DNA of 47,847 bases from JAGVPT01 sp963843065 (GCA_963843065.1 CAWJKX010000050.1:1-47847); one strand, 5' to 3'; counted from the first letter of the stretch, positions 17,465 through 26,978 are shown. Notes: a model not told the origin generated them from the letters alone. Numbers and translations: made by a program.

Positions 17465-18016
17465 TTACTGAAAATTTTTCCATTCGTGAGCCAGCATTCT
17501 GTATAGCACCAAATCCACAAAATGATCGTAGAGCCACTCTCCGTCTTTGATGACGCCTTCTTTGGTGAAATGTAATCGCTCGGGAATAGCGCAGCTTTTC
17601 GTATTGCCGGTTGCGCATTTGATCTCGACGCGATGCAGCTTTAATTCATTGAAGGCATAATTCACAAGAACTCTGCAGGCTGCGGTCATAATCCCTTTCC
17701 CCTGAAATTGCTCCCCAAGCCAGTATCCGATCATCACCGACCTGTTTTGCCAATCGATGGGATGGTATCCAATGATTCCGGCAATTTCATTAGCGGACCA
17801 TATCGCTGTTTGAAACCCTTTTTTGCTGGAATACTGTTCTTGAGAATGACGGATAAACGTTTGAGTATCGTCGATGGACATGTTGCCGTCCAGCCAGGGG
17901 AGCCAACGGCGAAGATGCTGACGGTTACGGTCGATCAAATCAAAGAGCTTTTCGGCATCTGCTCCTTCAACAAGTCGCAGTTCGGCAGGGAAATTATGAG
18001 GAAATGGTATTTTCAT
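17465..18016 (-). CDS. GNAT acetyltransferase, RimJ/RimL-like
   Basis: GNAT-fold N-acetyltransferase of 183 residues resembling ribosomal-protein acetyltransferases. Family features are RQHLRRWLPWL near the N-terminus, IIGYHPIDWQNRSVMIGYWL in the central sheet, and the acetyl-CoA loop GEQFQGKGIMTAACRVLVNY. The C-terminal EIKCATGNTKSCAIPERLHF carries the usual N..S motif. The ATG at 18016 is chosen; a GTG four codons upstream (18028) is possible. The acceptor may be a protein N-terminus or a small amine and is not predictable. Confidence 0.85.
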   Translation of the reverse strand: MKIPFPHNFPAELRLVEGADAEKLFDLIDRNRQHLRRWLPWLDGNMSIDDTQTFIRHSQEQYSSKKGFQTAIWSANEIAGIIGYHPIDWQNRSVMIGYWLGEQFQGKGIMTAACRVLVNYAFNELKLHRVEIKCATGNTKSCAIPERLHFTKEGVIKDGEWLYDHFVDLVLYRMLAHEWKNFQ

Positions 18017-18199
18017 TGATCTATTCACTTGATGGAAGTTAAAATAAACCTTAACTGTTCCATTTGCAAGCAGTAATGCGAGCCGTCGGACATTTTATCA
18101 AGGAAGTCGCGATACGTGAAAATATTTAATGATGCAAATCAAGAAGATGTACTAAACTGTACCCCCGTGTTCAGGTTTCGCCGAGATCATTCTACGATC

Positions 18200-18229
18200 T
18201 TGAACCGTATTCCAGAATCTCGTATTTTG
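18200..18229 (+). promoter_or_regulatory. Candidate promoter of dinB, TTG-N20-TATTTTG
   Basis: TTG at 18200-18202 and TATTTTG at 18223-18229 are separated by 20 bases, the same spacing seen before plsY and the 88-residue gene. The -7 element ends only seven bases before the dinB ATG, implying a very short or absent leader. Confidence 0.4.
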
Positions 18230-18236
18230 TTTTCCG

Positions 18237-19391
18237 ATGCCCAATCAAAAGAAATATATCGCGCATCTTGACCTCGACTGCTTTTTCGTCTCTGTGGAAC
18301 GGATTAAGAATCCAGCGCTCAATGGCAAGCCGGTGGCGGTTGGTGGGAGTCCCAGCGGAAGAGGAGTTGTTGCGTCTGCTTCTTACGAAGCGCGGAAGTT
18401 CGGTGTTCGTTCTGCGATGCCGACCGGCCGTGCGCTTCAGCTTTGTCCGCAATTGATTGTGGTCGGCGGAAATCACAAGGATTACGGAGAGTACTCGAAT
18501 AACTTATACAAACGAATGCTCGATTTTACGCCGATTATCGAACGTGCGTCGATTGATGAAATGTATTTGGACTTTACAGGCTGCGAAGCACTTTACGGAA
18601 ACAATCTCCCCGCATTTATGAAAACGCTGCAGCAGATTGTTTGGAAAGAATTCTCCCTGCCGTGTACTATTGCTCTTGCTTCAAACAAATACGTTGCAAA
18701 AATAGCTGCCGGTACGGTGAAGCCGGCGGGTGTTTGCCATGTTCCCCTCGGGGAAGAGAAGAAGTTTCTTGGAAAGCTTCCGATTGATGTGATTCCGGGG
18801 GTCGGGGCAAAAACCGCACCGCTGCTGCGCGCGAAGGGCTTTCACACAGTTGCGGATATTCAACGGACCTCGCCCGGACAAATGAATGCCCTGTTAGGAG
18901 AGGTTGGAATTCACCTTTGTCAAATCGCTAACGGCGAAGGGCCAAATACGTTAACAGTTGAATGGGAACGAAAAAGTATTAGCAGGGAAGAAACTTTCGA
19001 TCATGACATCGGCGACCTCAATCAACTTACAAAAATCCTTCATTCGCTCACTGAAGATGTCTGCTCGAGCTTACGTTCCTATCGCTGGAAATCAAAGACG
19101 GTTTCATTGAAATTGCGGTATGCCGATTTTAAAACAGTGACACGTGCTGTTACTATCGAGCCCACTGACGACGATACAGTTGTTCTCGGGTCTGTCGTCG
19201 GATTATTGCGCGGAGCATATTTGGGGAAAAAGCCGGTCAGATTGTTGGGAGTCAGGTTGTCCAATTTTAGCGGGAGAGAGGAGGGGGATCTTAATCTGTT
19301 TCCCGGCGACAACAGGCGTTCACAGATGTTTGACGCTGTCGATAAACTGCGTAAAAAATTTGGCGGCGATGTGATCCACGTCGGAGGTTGA
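18237..19391 (+). CDS. dinB: DNA polymerase IV (Y-family, DinB)
   Basis: Error-prone translesion polymerase of 384 residues. The palm motif IAHLDLDCFFVSVE supplies the first catalytic acidic residues, and the second pair is in ERASIDEMYLDFTG. YEARKFGVRSAMP is the finger motif. The helix-hairpin-helix (IPGVGAKTAPLLRAKG) and the little-finger domain (KSISREETFDHDI onward) follow. It ends around HVGG without an obvious beta-clamp QL..F tail; NLFPGD near 360 may be the clamp motif region. Intact single frame, convergent with ruvA. Confidence 0.95.
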   Translation: MPNQKKYIAHLDLDCFFVSVERIKNPALNGKPVAVGGSPSGRGVVASASYEARKFGVRSAMPTGRALQLCPQLIVVGGNHKDYGEYSNNLYKRMLDFTPIIERASIDEMYLDFTGCEALYGNNLPAFMKTLQQIVWKEFSLPCTIALASNKYVAKIAAGTVKPAGVCHVPLGEEKKFLGKLPIDVIPGVGAKTAPLLRAKGFHTVADIQRTSPGQMNALLGEVGIHLCQIANGEGPNTLTVEWERKSISREETFDHDIGDLNQLTKILHSLTEDVCSSLRSYRWKSKTVSLKLRYADFKTVTRAVTIEPTDDDTVVLGSVVGLLRGAYLGKKPVRLLGVRLSNFSGREEGDLNLFPGDNRRSQMFDAVDKLRKKFGGDVIHVGG

Positions 19392-19545
19392 TACATGCAG
19401 CCGGGGTAGAAATCATATTTGTTTTTAACAACGTTTCTCTGTGGCACTCTGTGAATTTCGGTGCCGCTCTCTGTAATAAAAGTCCAGTTTCAGGGGGAAA
19501 CACGGAGGCGGCATGGAGATGCTTCAGTCTTTTACTTTTCGTTTT

Positions 19546-20149
19546 CTATCTTCCTGTCGACTTCAACGCTTGTTTCAACAGTTCCTGAATCGAGGCCTCT
19601 TTTCCGCTTAATTCCTGTAGCGCAGTTCGTATTGCCTTCTCAGCCGTAGCACGATTATAGCCGAGCGATATCAACGCCATCAGCGCCTCGGCCCGGATGC
19701 CCTGAGCGGCATCTGTCGGAGCGGATGAAAGCGAACCCGAATCAAGTTTAGCGATCTTATCCCGAAGTTCGACGATTAACCGTTCCGCAGTTTTTCTTCC
19801 CACGCCAGGAATTGCAGTCAATGCGGAAACGTTCGCCTGCGCAATTAAATTCTGCAATTCATTCGGCTGAACTCCCGATAAAATACCTTGGGCAATTTTC
19901 GGCCCTATCCCCGACACTGAGATTAACAATCGAAAGATTTCGCGCTCCGCTTCTGTACCCGAAACCGTACAGCTGGAGGATGTCTTCTCGTACGTGAGTG
20001 TAGGTGAGTATCGTAACAGCGGCACCCGTTTCCCCGAGTTTTTCATACGTCGACAAAGGAATACTGACGGCGTATCCAACACCGTTCACATCAACGACTA
20101 TTTCCGTTGGAGACTTGTGGTCGAGAATCCCTTTGAGATGACTGATCAT
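19546..20149 (-). CDS. ruvA: Holliday junction DNA helicase subunit RuvA, frameshifted
   Basis: RuvA binds four-way junctions and loads RuvB. The N-terminal OB domain (MISHLKGILDHKSPTEIVVD ... TYTHVREDILQLYGF) is in one frame. A one-base insertion in a GGG run near 19958-19961 shifts into a second frame with GTEAEREIFRLLISVSGIGP. The two helix-hairpin-helix motifs SGIGPKIAQGIL and PGVGRKTAERLI and the C-terminal domain III (ALISLGYNRATAEKAI) follow. Joined length is about 200 residues, the normal size. The gene normally sits next to ruvC or ruvB; here ruvC is 5.5 kb upstream behind an inserted block, and no ruvB is in the window. Confidence 0.9.
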
Positions 20150-20297
20150 GAAGAATAAATTTAAAATTAATAATTAAAAATGAAAAGTAAGAGTTGATCA
20201 TGATGGTACTGGAATTACATCGAAATTGTTTTTCATAAGAAATGATATTTGAAAAAAGGCATTGAGCAGGTTAATGATCGTTAATTTCTTACAAAGC

Positions 20298-22175
20298 CTA
20301 TTTCGTCATCAATTCTTCGTACCAGTTTTTCATCACAAAAAATGCTTTCTTCTTTTGTCCTTTGTCTGACATTAAGCCTTTTCGGTTGAAATCGTCTTGC
20401 ATACCCGGAAGCTGACGGCGCGGAGATCTGAAATCTTTTAAAATCCAAGGTGTTGTACCGGCTAATCCAGGAATCCGTTTGAACATATTCACGCTGTGAA
20501 TAAACAGATCTTCCTGGAAGTCCTCCGTGAAACGATCGGTTTTTGCACCGCGCAATCCATAAACACATTCTCCGCCAAATTCACTTATTATGACAGGCTT
20601 TTGTTCTGAAAATGTCCAGTTAACGCGATCACATTTTTCAGGTAATCCATCGTACCAACCGACATATTCATTGAAACTGATGATATCAAACAACTTTCCT
20701 AATTGATCGTTAACTGTCATTAGTCCTGGTTTTATTTCTTCCTTTTCCAACGCTGCACTAACGAATCTTACATTATCCATACTGCGTGCTTTAGCTGCTA
20801 AACGACTTAGAAAATCAAAACGCTCAGGACTTTGAGGCGTTTCGTTGGCAATCGACCAAATAATGATATTGGTTCTGTTCTTGTCGCGTGTAATCATATC
20901 GACAAGCTGATTTTCAGCATTTCTATATGTTTCCGGATTACTCCATTGAATAGTCCAATACACTGGTATTTCGGACCAAACCAAAAGTCCCATTTTTTCA
21001 GCTTGACGAATCATTTGTTCGTTGTGCGGATAATGTGCCAGGCGAACGAAATTGCAGCCTAATTCTTTAGCCCAACCCAACAGGATTGCTGCCTCGTCAG
21101 CTGAATACGTTCTTCCATTGCGGTACGCTGCTTCTTCGTGAATGCAAATACCGCGACAAAAGATTTCCTTACCATTGAGTAAAATCTTAGTCCCTTTGGT
21201 TTCAATGGTTCTCAATCCAATGTCATCCGAAATTGAATCACTTTCAGACGTAATGGAAACTTTATAGAGTTTTGGATTTTCGGGACTCCAATACACAGGC
21301 GTTGCTCGTATTTCGAAAGAAGCATAACCGTTTTGGTCGGTATTCACTTCCTGGCTTATTTTTAGGTCAGGGATTTCGATTTTGACTTTTTGAATAGTTT
21401 GTTTTCCGTCTAGTTGAACCCATCCATTAATATTGTTTTTATCACCCTTTTTCAATTGAATATAATAATCGCGAATAAACGTAGCGGGTGTTTCAATGAG
21501 ATTAACCTGGCGGGTAATTCCTCCATAATTCCACCAATCTGTGTTGATTGTTGGAACACCCTCAAGCACTCGCTTATTATCTACTTTCACTACAACTGAA
21601 TTTTCGCCGTGTTTGATCAGCCCGGTAATTTCGAAATTGAAAGGTGTGAATCCACCTACATGTTTGCCAATTTCTTTTCCGTTAAAAAAGACAATAGCTT
21701 CATAGTTGACAGCAGCAAAATGCAGGAATTGACGGTTTCCGTTGGCAGGGCTGTATTCGAATCGTTTTCTATACCAAACTGTTCCTTCATAATAATACAG
21801 CTCAGGGCGCTGCGTATTCCAATCTCCGGGGACTGAGAGCGTTTTGTCGGTAGAAAAATTGTATTCTTGTAAAACACTTTTATCTACTATATCCTTATCG
21901 CTTCCGAAACCATCTGCTAAGGGTTGTCGACGGTAATCGTAATACCCGTTTTCGTACGGATCAACAATGGTTTTCCAAAGTCCGTCAAGGGATGTGGTAT
22001 GCCGCCCATCAACATTAATGATCTGAGGAGAAATCTGACCTGAAACGGATAAAGAAACACCGGTTACCATGACGAGTAGACCTTGTTTTAGAAAATAAGG
22101 ACTTTTCACAAAAATGATCTTGAATTGTTTGAATACAATCAACGAAATGGTTCTACATTGTCCACGGTTCGGCAT
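20298..22175 (-). CDS. Glycoside hydrolase family 2 protein (beta-glucuronidase/galactosidase-like)
   Basis: Exported GH2 enzyme of about 600 residues. The sugar-binding domain contains YEGTVWYRKRFEY and NYEAIVFFNGKEIGKHVGGF. An immunoglobulin-like domain follows, then the TIM barrel from ILLNGKEIFCRGICIHEE. The catalytic acid/base is the Glu of SIANET and the nucleophile is the Glu of IISEFGGE. DWWNYGGITR is the usual substrate-loop motif of the beta-glucuronidase branch. The signal peptide lies around FLKQGLLVMVTGVSLSVSG. The listed start overlaps the upstream gene by 23 bases and may be too early; an ATG at 22070 is the alternative. First or last step of glycan breakdown in the 20.3-25.6 kb block. 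Confidence 0.88.
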   Translation of the reverse strand: MPNRGQCRTISLIVFKQFKIIFVKSPYFLKQGLLVMVTGVSLSVSGQISPQIINVDGRHTTSLDGLWKTIVDPYENGYYDYRRQPLADGFGSDKDIVDKSVLQEYNFSTDKTLSVPGDWNTQRPELYYYEGTVWYRKRFEYSPANGNRQFLHFAAVNYEAIVFFNGKEIGKHVGGFTPFNFEITGLIKHGENSVVVKVDNKRVLEGVPTINTDWWNYGGITRQVNLIETPATFIRDYYIQLKKGDKNNINGWVQLDGKQTIQKVKIEIPDLKISQEVNTDQNGYASFEIRATPVYWSPENPKLYKVSITSESDSISDDIGLRTIETKGTKILLNGKEIFCRGICIHEEAAYRNGRTYSADEAAILLGWAKELGCNFVRLAHYPHNEQMIRQAEKMGLLVWSEIPVYWTIQWSNPETYRNAENQLVDMITRDKNRTNIIIWSIANETPQSPERFDFLSRLAAKARSMDNVRFVSAALEKEEIKPGLMTVNDQLGKLFDIISFNEYVGWYDGLPEKCDRVNWTFSEQKPVIISEFGGECVYGLRGAKTDRFTEDFQEDLFIHSVNMFKRIPGLAGTTPWILKDFRSPRRQLPGMQDDFNRKGLMSDKGQKKKAFFVMKNWYEELMTK

Positions 22176-23064
22176 GAATATCCAGTTCGTCTGACCAACG
22201 GCGCTGCAAAGTGAAAATTTCTTTCACTATATCTTTTGGTAATGGCTGATGATTATTTTTTGCCGCGAGCAATTCATTAAGGTGGCTGATTTTGCCGCTA
22301 GCACCAACAGTGGCAAGTACATTGGGAATACTATAGGCAAAGCGAATGCAAAACTCTGTCCAGCTTTTGATGCCGGAGCGTTCAAATATTGGAGCTACCT
22401 CAACAGCCCGTTTTTGAAGGTACTCTTTCCATGCAGCGCCCGGAACATCGCGCAATCTGTGTACCGGTCCGCCGGCAACGGTTCGCAAAGCAATGATTGA
22501 TTCTTTTTGTTCGATAAGCAAATCCCATAATTCATTGCTTGCAAAACGCTGTAAAGGATTCAAGTAGAAAATATAGGCATCAACTAAACCTCTGGCAGAA
22601 TCACCGGCCAACGCTTTGAGTGCGATATGAGAAGTCCAAGGAAATACTTCCAGCACATAGCTCTTTACCAGACCGGATTCGCGAATCCTTTCCAGTTCTT
22701 TCAATGAATTACCGCCGGCTGCAAAATTTCGTGCTAAATCACCACCGATACAGAGTTGGCCTACATCTAAACCCTTTAAGCCAAGAGGTTCAAGGTTTCT
22801 TTTAATATCTGCTTTGAGCGCTTCAATACTATCACCGCCTATTTTGGCAATTAACGTTGGGACTTTTGTCCGGTCTTTATTAAAAGCAGCAGATAAAAGT
22901 TCCAGCGCATTACCATACTGGCGGCTTGTATGAAACCAAATACCTGCGTTCATAGCTGCATACGCTACATTTACTCTTTCATCGAACGGAATTTGTTCAT
23001 CCCCCAATCGTGTTGTTCCGTAAATGTAGGGCGAAATGTTTTTCAATATTTTTGAGTCGTTCAT
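22153..23064 (-). CDS. Aldo/keto reductase-like protein with altered active site
   Basis: 303 residues with an AKR TIM-barrel pattern (YIYGTTRLGDEQIPF ... LVKSYVLEVFPW ... VLATVGASGKISHL). Of the four catalytic AKR residues, Tyr50 (RQYGN) and Lys74 (IAKIGG) are kept. The Asp of the FDTA motif is His45 (FHTSRQYG) and the usual His of Q.H is Cys105 (GQLCIGGD). Ordinary NADPH-dependent carbonyl reduction is therefore doubtful. It could be a redox-inactive or differently acting member tied to sugar metabolism by its neighbours (GH2 and ThuA-like). No signal peptide, so cytoplasmic. Confidence 0.78.
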   Translation of the reverse strand: MNDSKILKNISPYIYGTTRLGDEQIPFDERVNVAYAAMNAGIWFHTSRQYGNALELLSAAFNKDRTKVPTLIAKIGGDSIEALKADIKRNLEPLGLKGLDVGQLCIGGDLARNFAAGGNSLKELERIRESGLVKSYVLEVFPWTSHIALKALAGDSARGLVDAYIFYLNPLQRFASNELWDLLIEQKESIIALRTVAGGPVHRLRDVPGAAWKEYLQKRAVEVAPIFERSGIKSWTEFCIRFAYSIPNVLATVGASGKISHLNELLAAKNNHQPLPKDIVKEIFTLQRRWSDELDIHAEPWTM

Positions 23065-23125
23065 CTTGAATATTTTGAATTTTGGAAATAGACCTTAAGT
23101 CTGTTTAGTCCAATTCACTGAAAGA

Positions 23126-23947
23126 TCACTCCCCGCCAGCCTTACCCGCAGCCCAAAGTATGGCGCCGGTTAAATGTTTTCTGAATATGTCATTATCGTA
23201 TAATTCCGCTGAATGACCCAGAGCCGTATAAAAACTTCGTCCGCGGCCAATGTTTTGACACCAAATTAAAGGATGGTCGCCCATGACGAGATTGACATTT
23301 TTAAACCATAAGTTTTCATCAATGTTATACGATTTCTCATCAATTGAAACTAACACTTTCACATTGCTGTTGTTCCTTGGATTTCGGTCAAAAGTATAAA
23401 ATTCATCCTTCCATTTCAGGGTATCGGTGCCAAAACATTTTGTTGCAGGATGATTTCTGTCCTCAATGATCAGCTTTCCTTCATGTACCGGAGGATGACC
23501 GAGAAAATGAGCTCCTACTAATTTTTCGTACCATGGCCATTTGTATTCCGTATCGGTGGCTGAATGCACACCAATAAAACCGCCGCCGCCTTCAACATAT
23601 TTTTGAAGAGCAAGTTTCTCTTCGTCATCCAGCAAGTTGTTTCCGGTGGTCAACAAAAATATGACGGCGTTGTATTTACTCAATTCCTTTTCCGAAAACA
23701 TAGTGGAATCTTCGGTAAAAGTGATTTGCCATTTTTTCTCATGTGCCATCTCATACAATGCCTTTATCGCATTCGGTTTGGAATCATGATAAAAACCCAC
23801 TGTCTTGGTAAAAACCAACACATTCATTCCTTGTCTTGATTGATGACCAATTGCATCTAATTGACCGTTTTCTACAACTGGACTTTGCGAAAAAGTAGTG
23901 CTTGTAAGAAAAGCCGCACTGATGAATAATAAAAGCTTGTTTATCAT
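23126..23947 (-). CDS. Exported ThuA-like domain protein
   Basis: 273 residues with a signal peptide (MINKLLLFISAAFLTSTTFS). The domain has the ThuA/type 1 glutamine-amidotransferase-like fold: MNVLVFTKTVGFYHDS, LSKYNAVIFLLTTGNNLLDD, then VEGGGGFIGVHSATDTEYKW and HPLIWCQNIGRGRSFYTALG. ThuA-like proteins occur in trehalose and other sugar-utilisation clusters of Bacteroidota, often next to oxidoreductases and glycosidases, as here. The enzymatic reaction of this exported subgroup is not established. Confidence 0.85.
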   Translation of the reverse strand: MINKLLLFISAAFLTSTTFSQSPVVENGQLDAIGHQSRQGMNVLVFTKTVGFYHDSKPNAIKALYEMAHEKKWQITFTEDSTMFSEKELSKYNAVIFLLTTGNNLLDDEEKLALQKYVEGGGGFIGVHSATDTEYKWPWYEKLVGAHFLGHPPVHEGKLIIEDRNHPATKCFGTDTLKWKDEFYTFDRNPRNNSNVKVLVSIDEKSYNIDENLWFKNVNLVMGDHPLIWCQNIGRGRSFYTALGHSAELYDNDIFRKHLTGAILWAAGKAGGE

Positions 23948-24019
23948 TGTAATTTTATTTAAAAGTTATCATTTATTTTCACGCGTGCCTAACAATTATT
24001 TCTATTTTTTAATTCTTTT

Positions 24020-25583
24020 TTAGTCGCTTTTAACCAAAGAATAAACCAGTTCGATGCCTTTTCCGTTTTTGTCAAGATTGCGACTGTACTTTTTGTCAGT
24101 GGCATTGTTCCAATGTTCTGAAGTGCCAAGGCTGGCTAGTCTTGTGCCGCTTCGTTCCGGATCGTAGAATGTCCCTGACGGCGGATTATCGGCCAAAGCG
24201 CTTTCATTGACAGAATAATCGCTGTACATCATATCAGGAGCATCAGGCCATTCGGCAAGGGCAAAGTCCAGCACCACGGCATCAATTGCCACGCCATCCT
24301 GTGAGGCAAATAAACTGCATGGCCAGTTGTTATTGAATGGTGCAAGCGACCATTTATAGGCGGGGCTACCCCCGACAAATTTGTTGCTGTAAATACCATC
24401 AATTAAAAACAACATAGTCTTTCCACCCAGGTGTTTATGTCCCATGTAATCCGGATAAACAGAATACGTGTGCAGGCCTTCCTTGTTTTGGCTAAAGCCG
24501 CTGGAGTGGGCGTTCTTATGCCAGTCGTCTTCGATGCTCGTACCAGCCGAAGAAATTCTTCGCACAAAGACTTACTCCCTGGGTAACGTGTCCTTTCACT
24601 ATTGCCATATTGATGATATAGTTGGCTTCGACTATACACGTTGCCAGTCCTGCAGCTACTTTTCCATTATCGACAGAGTAAGGAATTGCATTGTCAACAA
24701 AAGTCGACTTCTCACGCCCATCACCTCCAATATGATCGATGTAGTGAACATTTGGGTAAGCCGCATGGCATTTGTCATACACATTATTGATAATGAATCT
24801 GCTGGGGTCGGTTACTGTAATGTTTTCCTGCGGAATTCCGGCTTCATTCACCAGACTCTTTAATAGAGACAGAATCAACTGAGGATTTGCATTTATTTCA
24901 TTATTACTTTCGTGTGAATAGGTGTTGTTCAGGTTAATTTTAATAGCCAGCTTTTCTCCTGCTTTATATCCCGCGTCAATATTTCGTTTTGTTTTGTTGA
25001 AAGAACGGAACAAGGCATCCCACGATTCTTTTTCTTTTTGAATTCCAGTTAAGCTGCACAATGTTTGCGTTAGAAGTTTGTCGGTTTCCACCTGATTATT
25101 GAATTGATCTTCCCACCAAAAACCCGTTGATCCGTCCCATGATGAAATTTTTGGGTTATGTCCCCAAGCAACCCTGCCCGGATGGATGCCCTTGGCCACA
25201 CCAAGAGGAATGTTGGGCTTGTACCAGATTTCCAATTTCGTGGAGCTTGTAACTGCGTTAGACTGTGCAGTCAAAAAAAAGGCGCCAGCAATTCCTAATA
25301 ATAAAAAAAGAGCCGCAGCAATGTATTTCGTTTCGAGGAGTTTGCGTTTAGCTTCTTTAAAAGCAAAAGTCGCGCCTGTTAAGGATAAAATCCAAATTAC
25401 AAAACCCGACATCATTGGAGATGCCGCTTGCATGCAAGGGTAGGCCGCCCGTGAGGGTTTGGGAATCACCCGTATCAGAAACCAAATGGTAGAACTAATG
25501 CCCAGAAATATAAAACTCAATTGTACCCAATGTTTTTTGGCGCTTTGAGATCGTTCGAAATGATTTTTCAATTTCGTTATCAT
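24020..25583 (-). CDS. DUF362 domain protein with N-terminal membrane segments, frameshifted
   Basis: The N-terminal part has three hydrophobic segments (about 22-40, 57-73 and 88-106). The DUF362 region follows: GEKLAIKINLNNTY, a long NPQLILSLLKSLVNEAGIPQ-type helix, TVTDPSRFI, and NMAIVKGHVTQGVSLCAKNF. The frame breaks near 24550 within NFFG. The second frame resumes TSIEDDWHKNAHSSGF, then SLFASQDGVAIDAVVLDFAL, and ends at 24020. Restored length is about 520 residues. DUF362 proteins are of unknown function and often occur with iron-sulfur proteins. It is the first gene of the minus-strand AT-rich block. Confidence 0.75.
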
Positions 25584-25649
25584 TTGTTCAATTCTATGCT
25601 AATAATTTAATTGACAAAACTAAAATATATTAAACAAAGTTTATAAGTT

Positions 25650-26213
25650 TTACTTTTTACTTTTTACTTTTGCATTCCCTGCAACAATTCTTTCCGGATG
25701 GGCTTCGACGAATGATTTCCAACTCTTGAAGCCCGCTCGCGGTCGTGTGATTCGATGCGAATGGCACACGGCAACGGCAAGGGCGTCCGTTGCATCGAAA
25801 AACTTGGGCGTCCTTTTTAATTTTAAAAGGCTTTTGATCATGTATTGGACTTGCTCTTTTGAGGCGGCGCCGTTGCCTACGACTGACTTTTTGATTTCAC
25901 GTGGAGAATATTCAGATACGGGAACCTCGAAGTTGACACCTGCCAGTATTGAAACCCCTCGTGCCTGGCCGATCTTTAGTGCAGACTGCGCATTTCTGCT
26001 GTAGAACGCAGTTTCGATTGCAAATTCGTCCGGATGAAATTTTTCTATGATGCGGCACAGGTCAGAATAAATTCTCCGCAGCCGCAGCGGCATTGAGTCC
26101 CCTGAAGGAATGTGGATAACGCCGACGTCAAGCACGGTCAGCGTAGCGCCATTTTTTTTGATGACGCCGTACCCTGTGATGAGAGTTCCCGGGTCGACTC
26201 CGAGGATTATCAT
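25650..26213 (-). CDS. ruvC: Holliday junction endonuclease RuvC
   Basis: Resolvase of 187 residues that cuts Holliday junctions in the RuvABC pathway. The RNase H-like active site is complete: Asp7 (GVDPGT), Glu67 (AIETAF), Asp140 and Asp143 (FFDATDALAVA). RGVSILAG and YSPREIKKSVVGNG are family motifs. The last six residues (KVKSKK) are encoded by a tandem AAAAGT-like repeat at the boundary with the inserted block and may be a secondary extension. The gene lies 15 bp after yebC, so the two are probably cotranscribed. Confidence 0.95.
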   Translation of the reverse strand: MIILGVDPGTLITGYGVIKKNGATLTVLDVGVIHIPSGDSMPLRLRRIYSDLCRIIEKFHPDEFAIETAFYSRNAQSALKIGQARGVSILAGVNFEVPVSEYSPREIKKSVVGNGAASKEQVQYMIKSLLKLKRTPKFFDATDALAVAVCHSHRITRPRAGFKSWKSFVEAHPERIVAGNAKVKSKK

Positions 26214-26228
26214 TGGCTTTGTTGGACG

Positions 26229-26978
26229 TCAGTTGCCAAAATTCGCCAGGACCTTTTCGTCAATATCAAAGTTGGCATAGACATGCTGTGTATCGTCGTG
26301 CTCTTCAAGCGCTTCCATCAATTTAAGTACTTTTTCTGCATCCGGTCCTTCAACTTTTACGGTGTTCTCAGGAAGTTTGTGGATCTCGGCTTCTTCTATT
26401 GGAATGTGCTTGTCTTCGATCGCTTTTTTTACCGCTTCGAAAGCTTCGGGTGATGTTGTAATTTCAAACGAATCGCCGTCAAGCCGGAGATCATCCGCTC
26501 CGGCGTCGAGAACGATTGAGAGCATATCATCTTCTGTGATTGCGCCTTTCGGCGTCCGGATGGTTCCTTTTTTGTGGAACATCCATGCGACGGAACCGGT
26601 GGCGCCGAATTTGCCGCCATTTCGTTCGAGCAAATGTCGAATTTCAGAAACAGTTCTGTTCTTGTTGTCTGTCACCGATTCGATGATCACTGCAACGCCG
26701 CCCGGTCCATAGCCTTCGTATGTAACATCCTCGTACGATACGCCGGGAAGTTCGCCCGTTCCCTTCATGATTGCGCGTTTGATGTTATCCGCAGGCATGT
26801 TGCTGGACTTAGCTTTATCGATTGCAAGCCGAAGGCGGGGGTTGCCCGACGAGTCGCCTCCCCCTGATTTTGCGGCGATAGTGATTTCTTTGATGATTTG
26901 CGTAAAGATTTTTCCGCGGCGTGAGTCGGTGACCGCCTTCTTTCTTTTTATCGTTGCCCATTTTGAATGACCAGACAT
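26229..26978 (-). CDS. yebC: YebC/PmpR family protein
   Basis: 249 residues, full length, starting MSGHSKWATIKRKKAVTDS after a good ribosome site (AAGGAGA). Family blocks NMPADNIKRAIMKGTG, YEGYGPGGVAVIIE and GSVAWMFHKKG are intact. YebC proteins are annotated as DNA-binding regulators; members of the family have also been connected with relief of ribosome stalling at proline stretches. It sits in the common yebC-ruvC order. Confidence 0.95.
   Translation of the reverse strand: MSGHSKWATIKRKKAVTDSRRGKIFTQIIKEITIAAKSGGGDSSGNPRLRLAIDKAKSSNMPADNIKRAIMKGTGELPGVSYEDVTYEGYGPGGVAVIIESVTDNKNRTVSEIRHLLERNGGKFGATGSVAWMFHKKGTIRTPKGAITEDDMLSIVLDAGADDLRLDGDSFEITTSPEAFEAVKKAIEDKHIPIEEAEIHKLPENTVKVEGPDAEKVLKLMEALEEHDDTQHVYANFDIDEKVLANFGN

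Larger units (their letters stand above)
20298..25600 (-). other. AT-rich four-gene block inserted between ruvC and ruvA
   Basis: Four codirectional genes (DUF362, ThuA-like, AKR-like, GH2) separate ruvC from ruvA. Hand counts of single 60-base lines give 33-37% G+C inside (20881, 21361, 24901) and 43-55% outside (19741, 25981, 26521, 28021). No transposase, integrase or attachment repeat was seen. The edge next to ruvC is a simple repeat, AAAAGTA-type units that also encode the last residues of RuvC. Acquisition by transfer is inferred. Confidence 0.6.

Noticed and set aside
20150..25650. Transposon or integron ends flanking the AT-rich block
   Set aside because: No terminal inverted repeat, target duplication or recombinase gene could be seen; only short A/T-rich repeats occur at the junctions.
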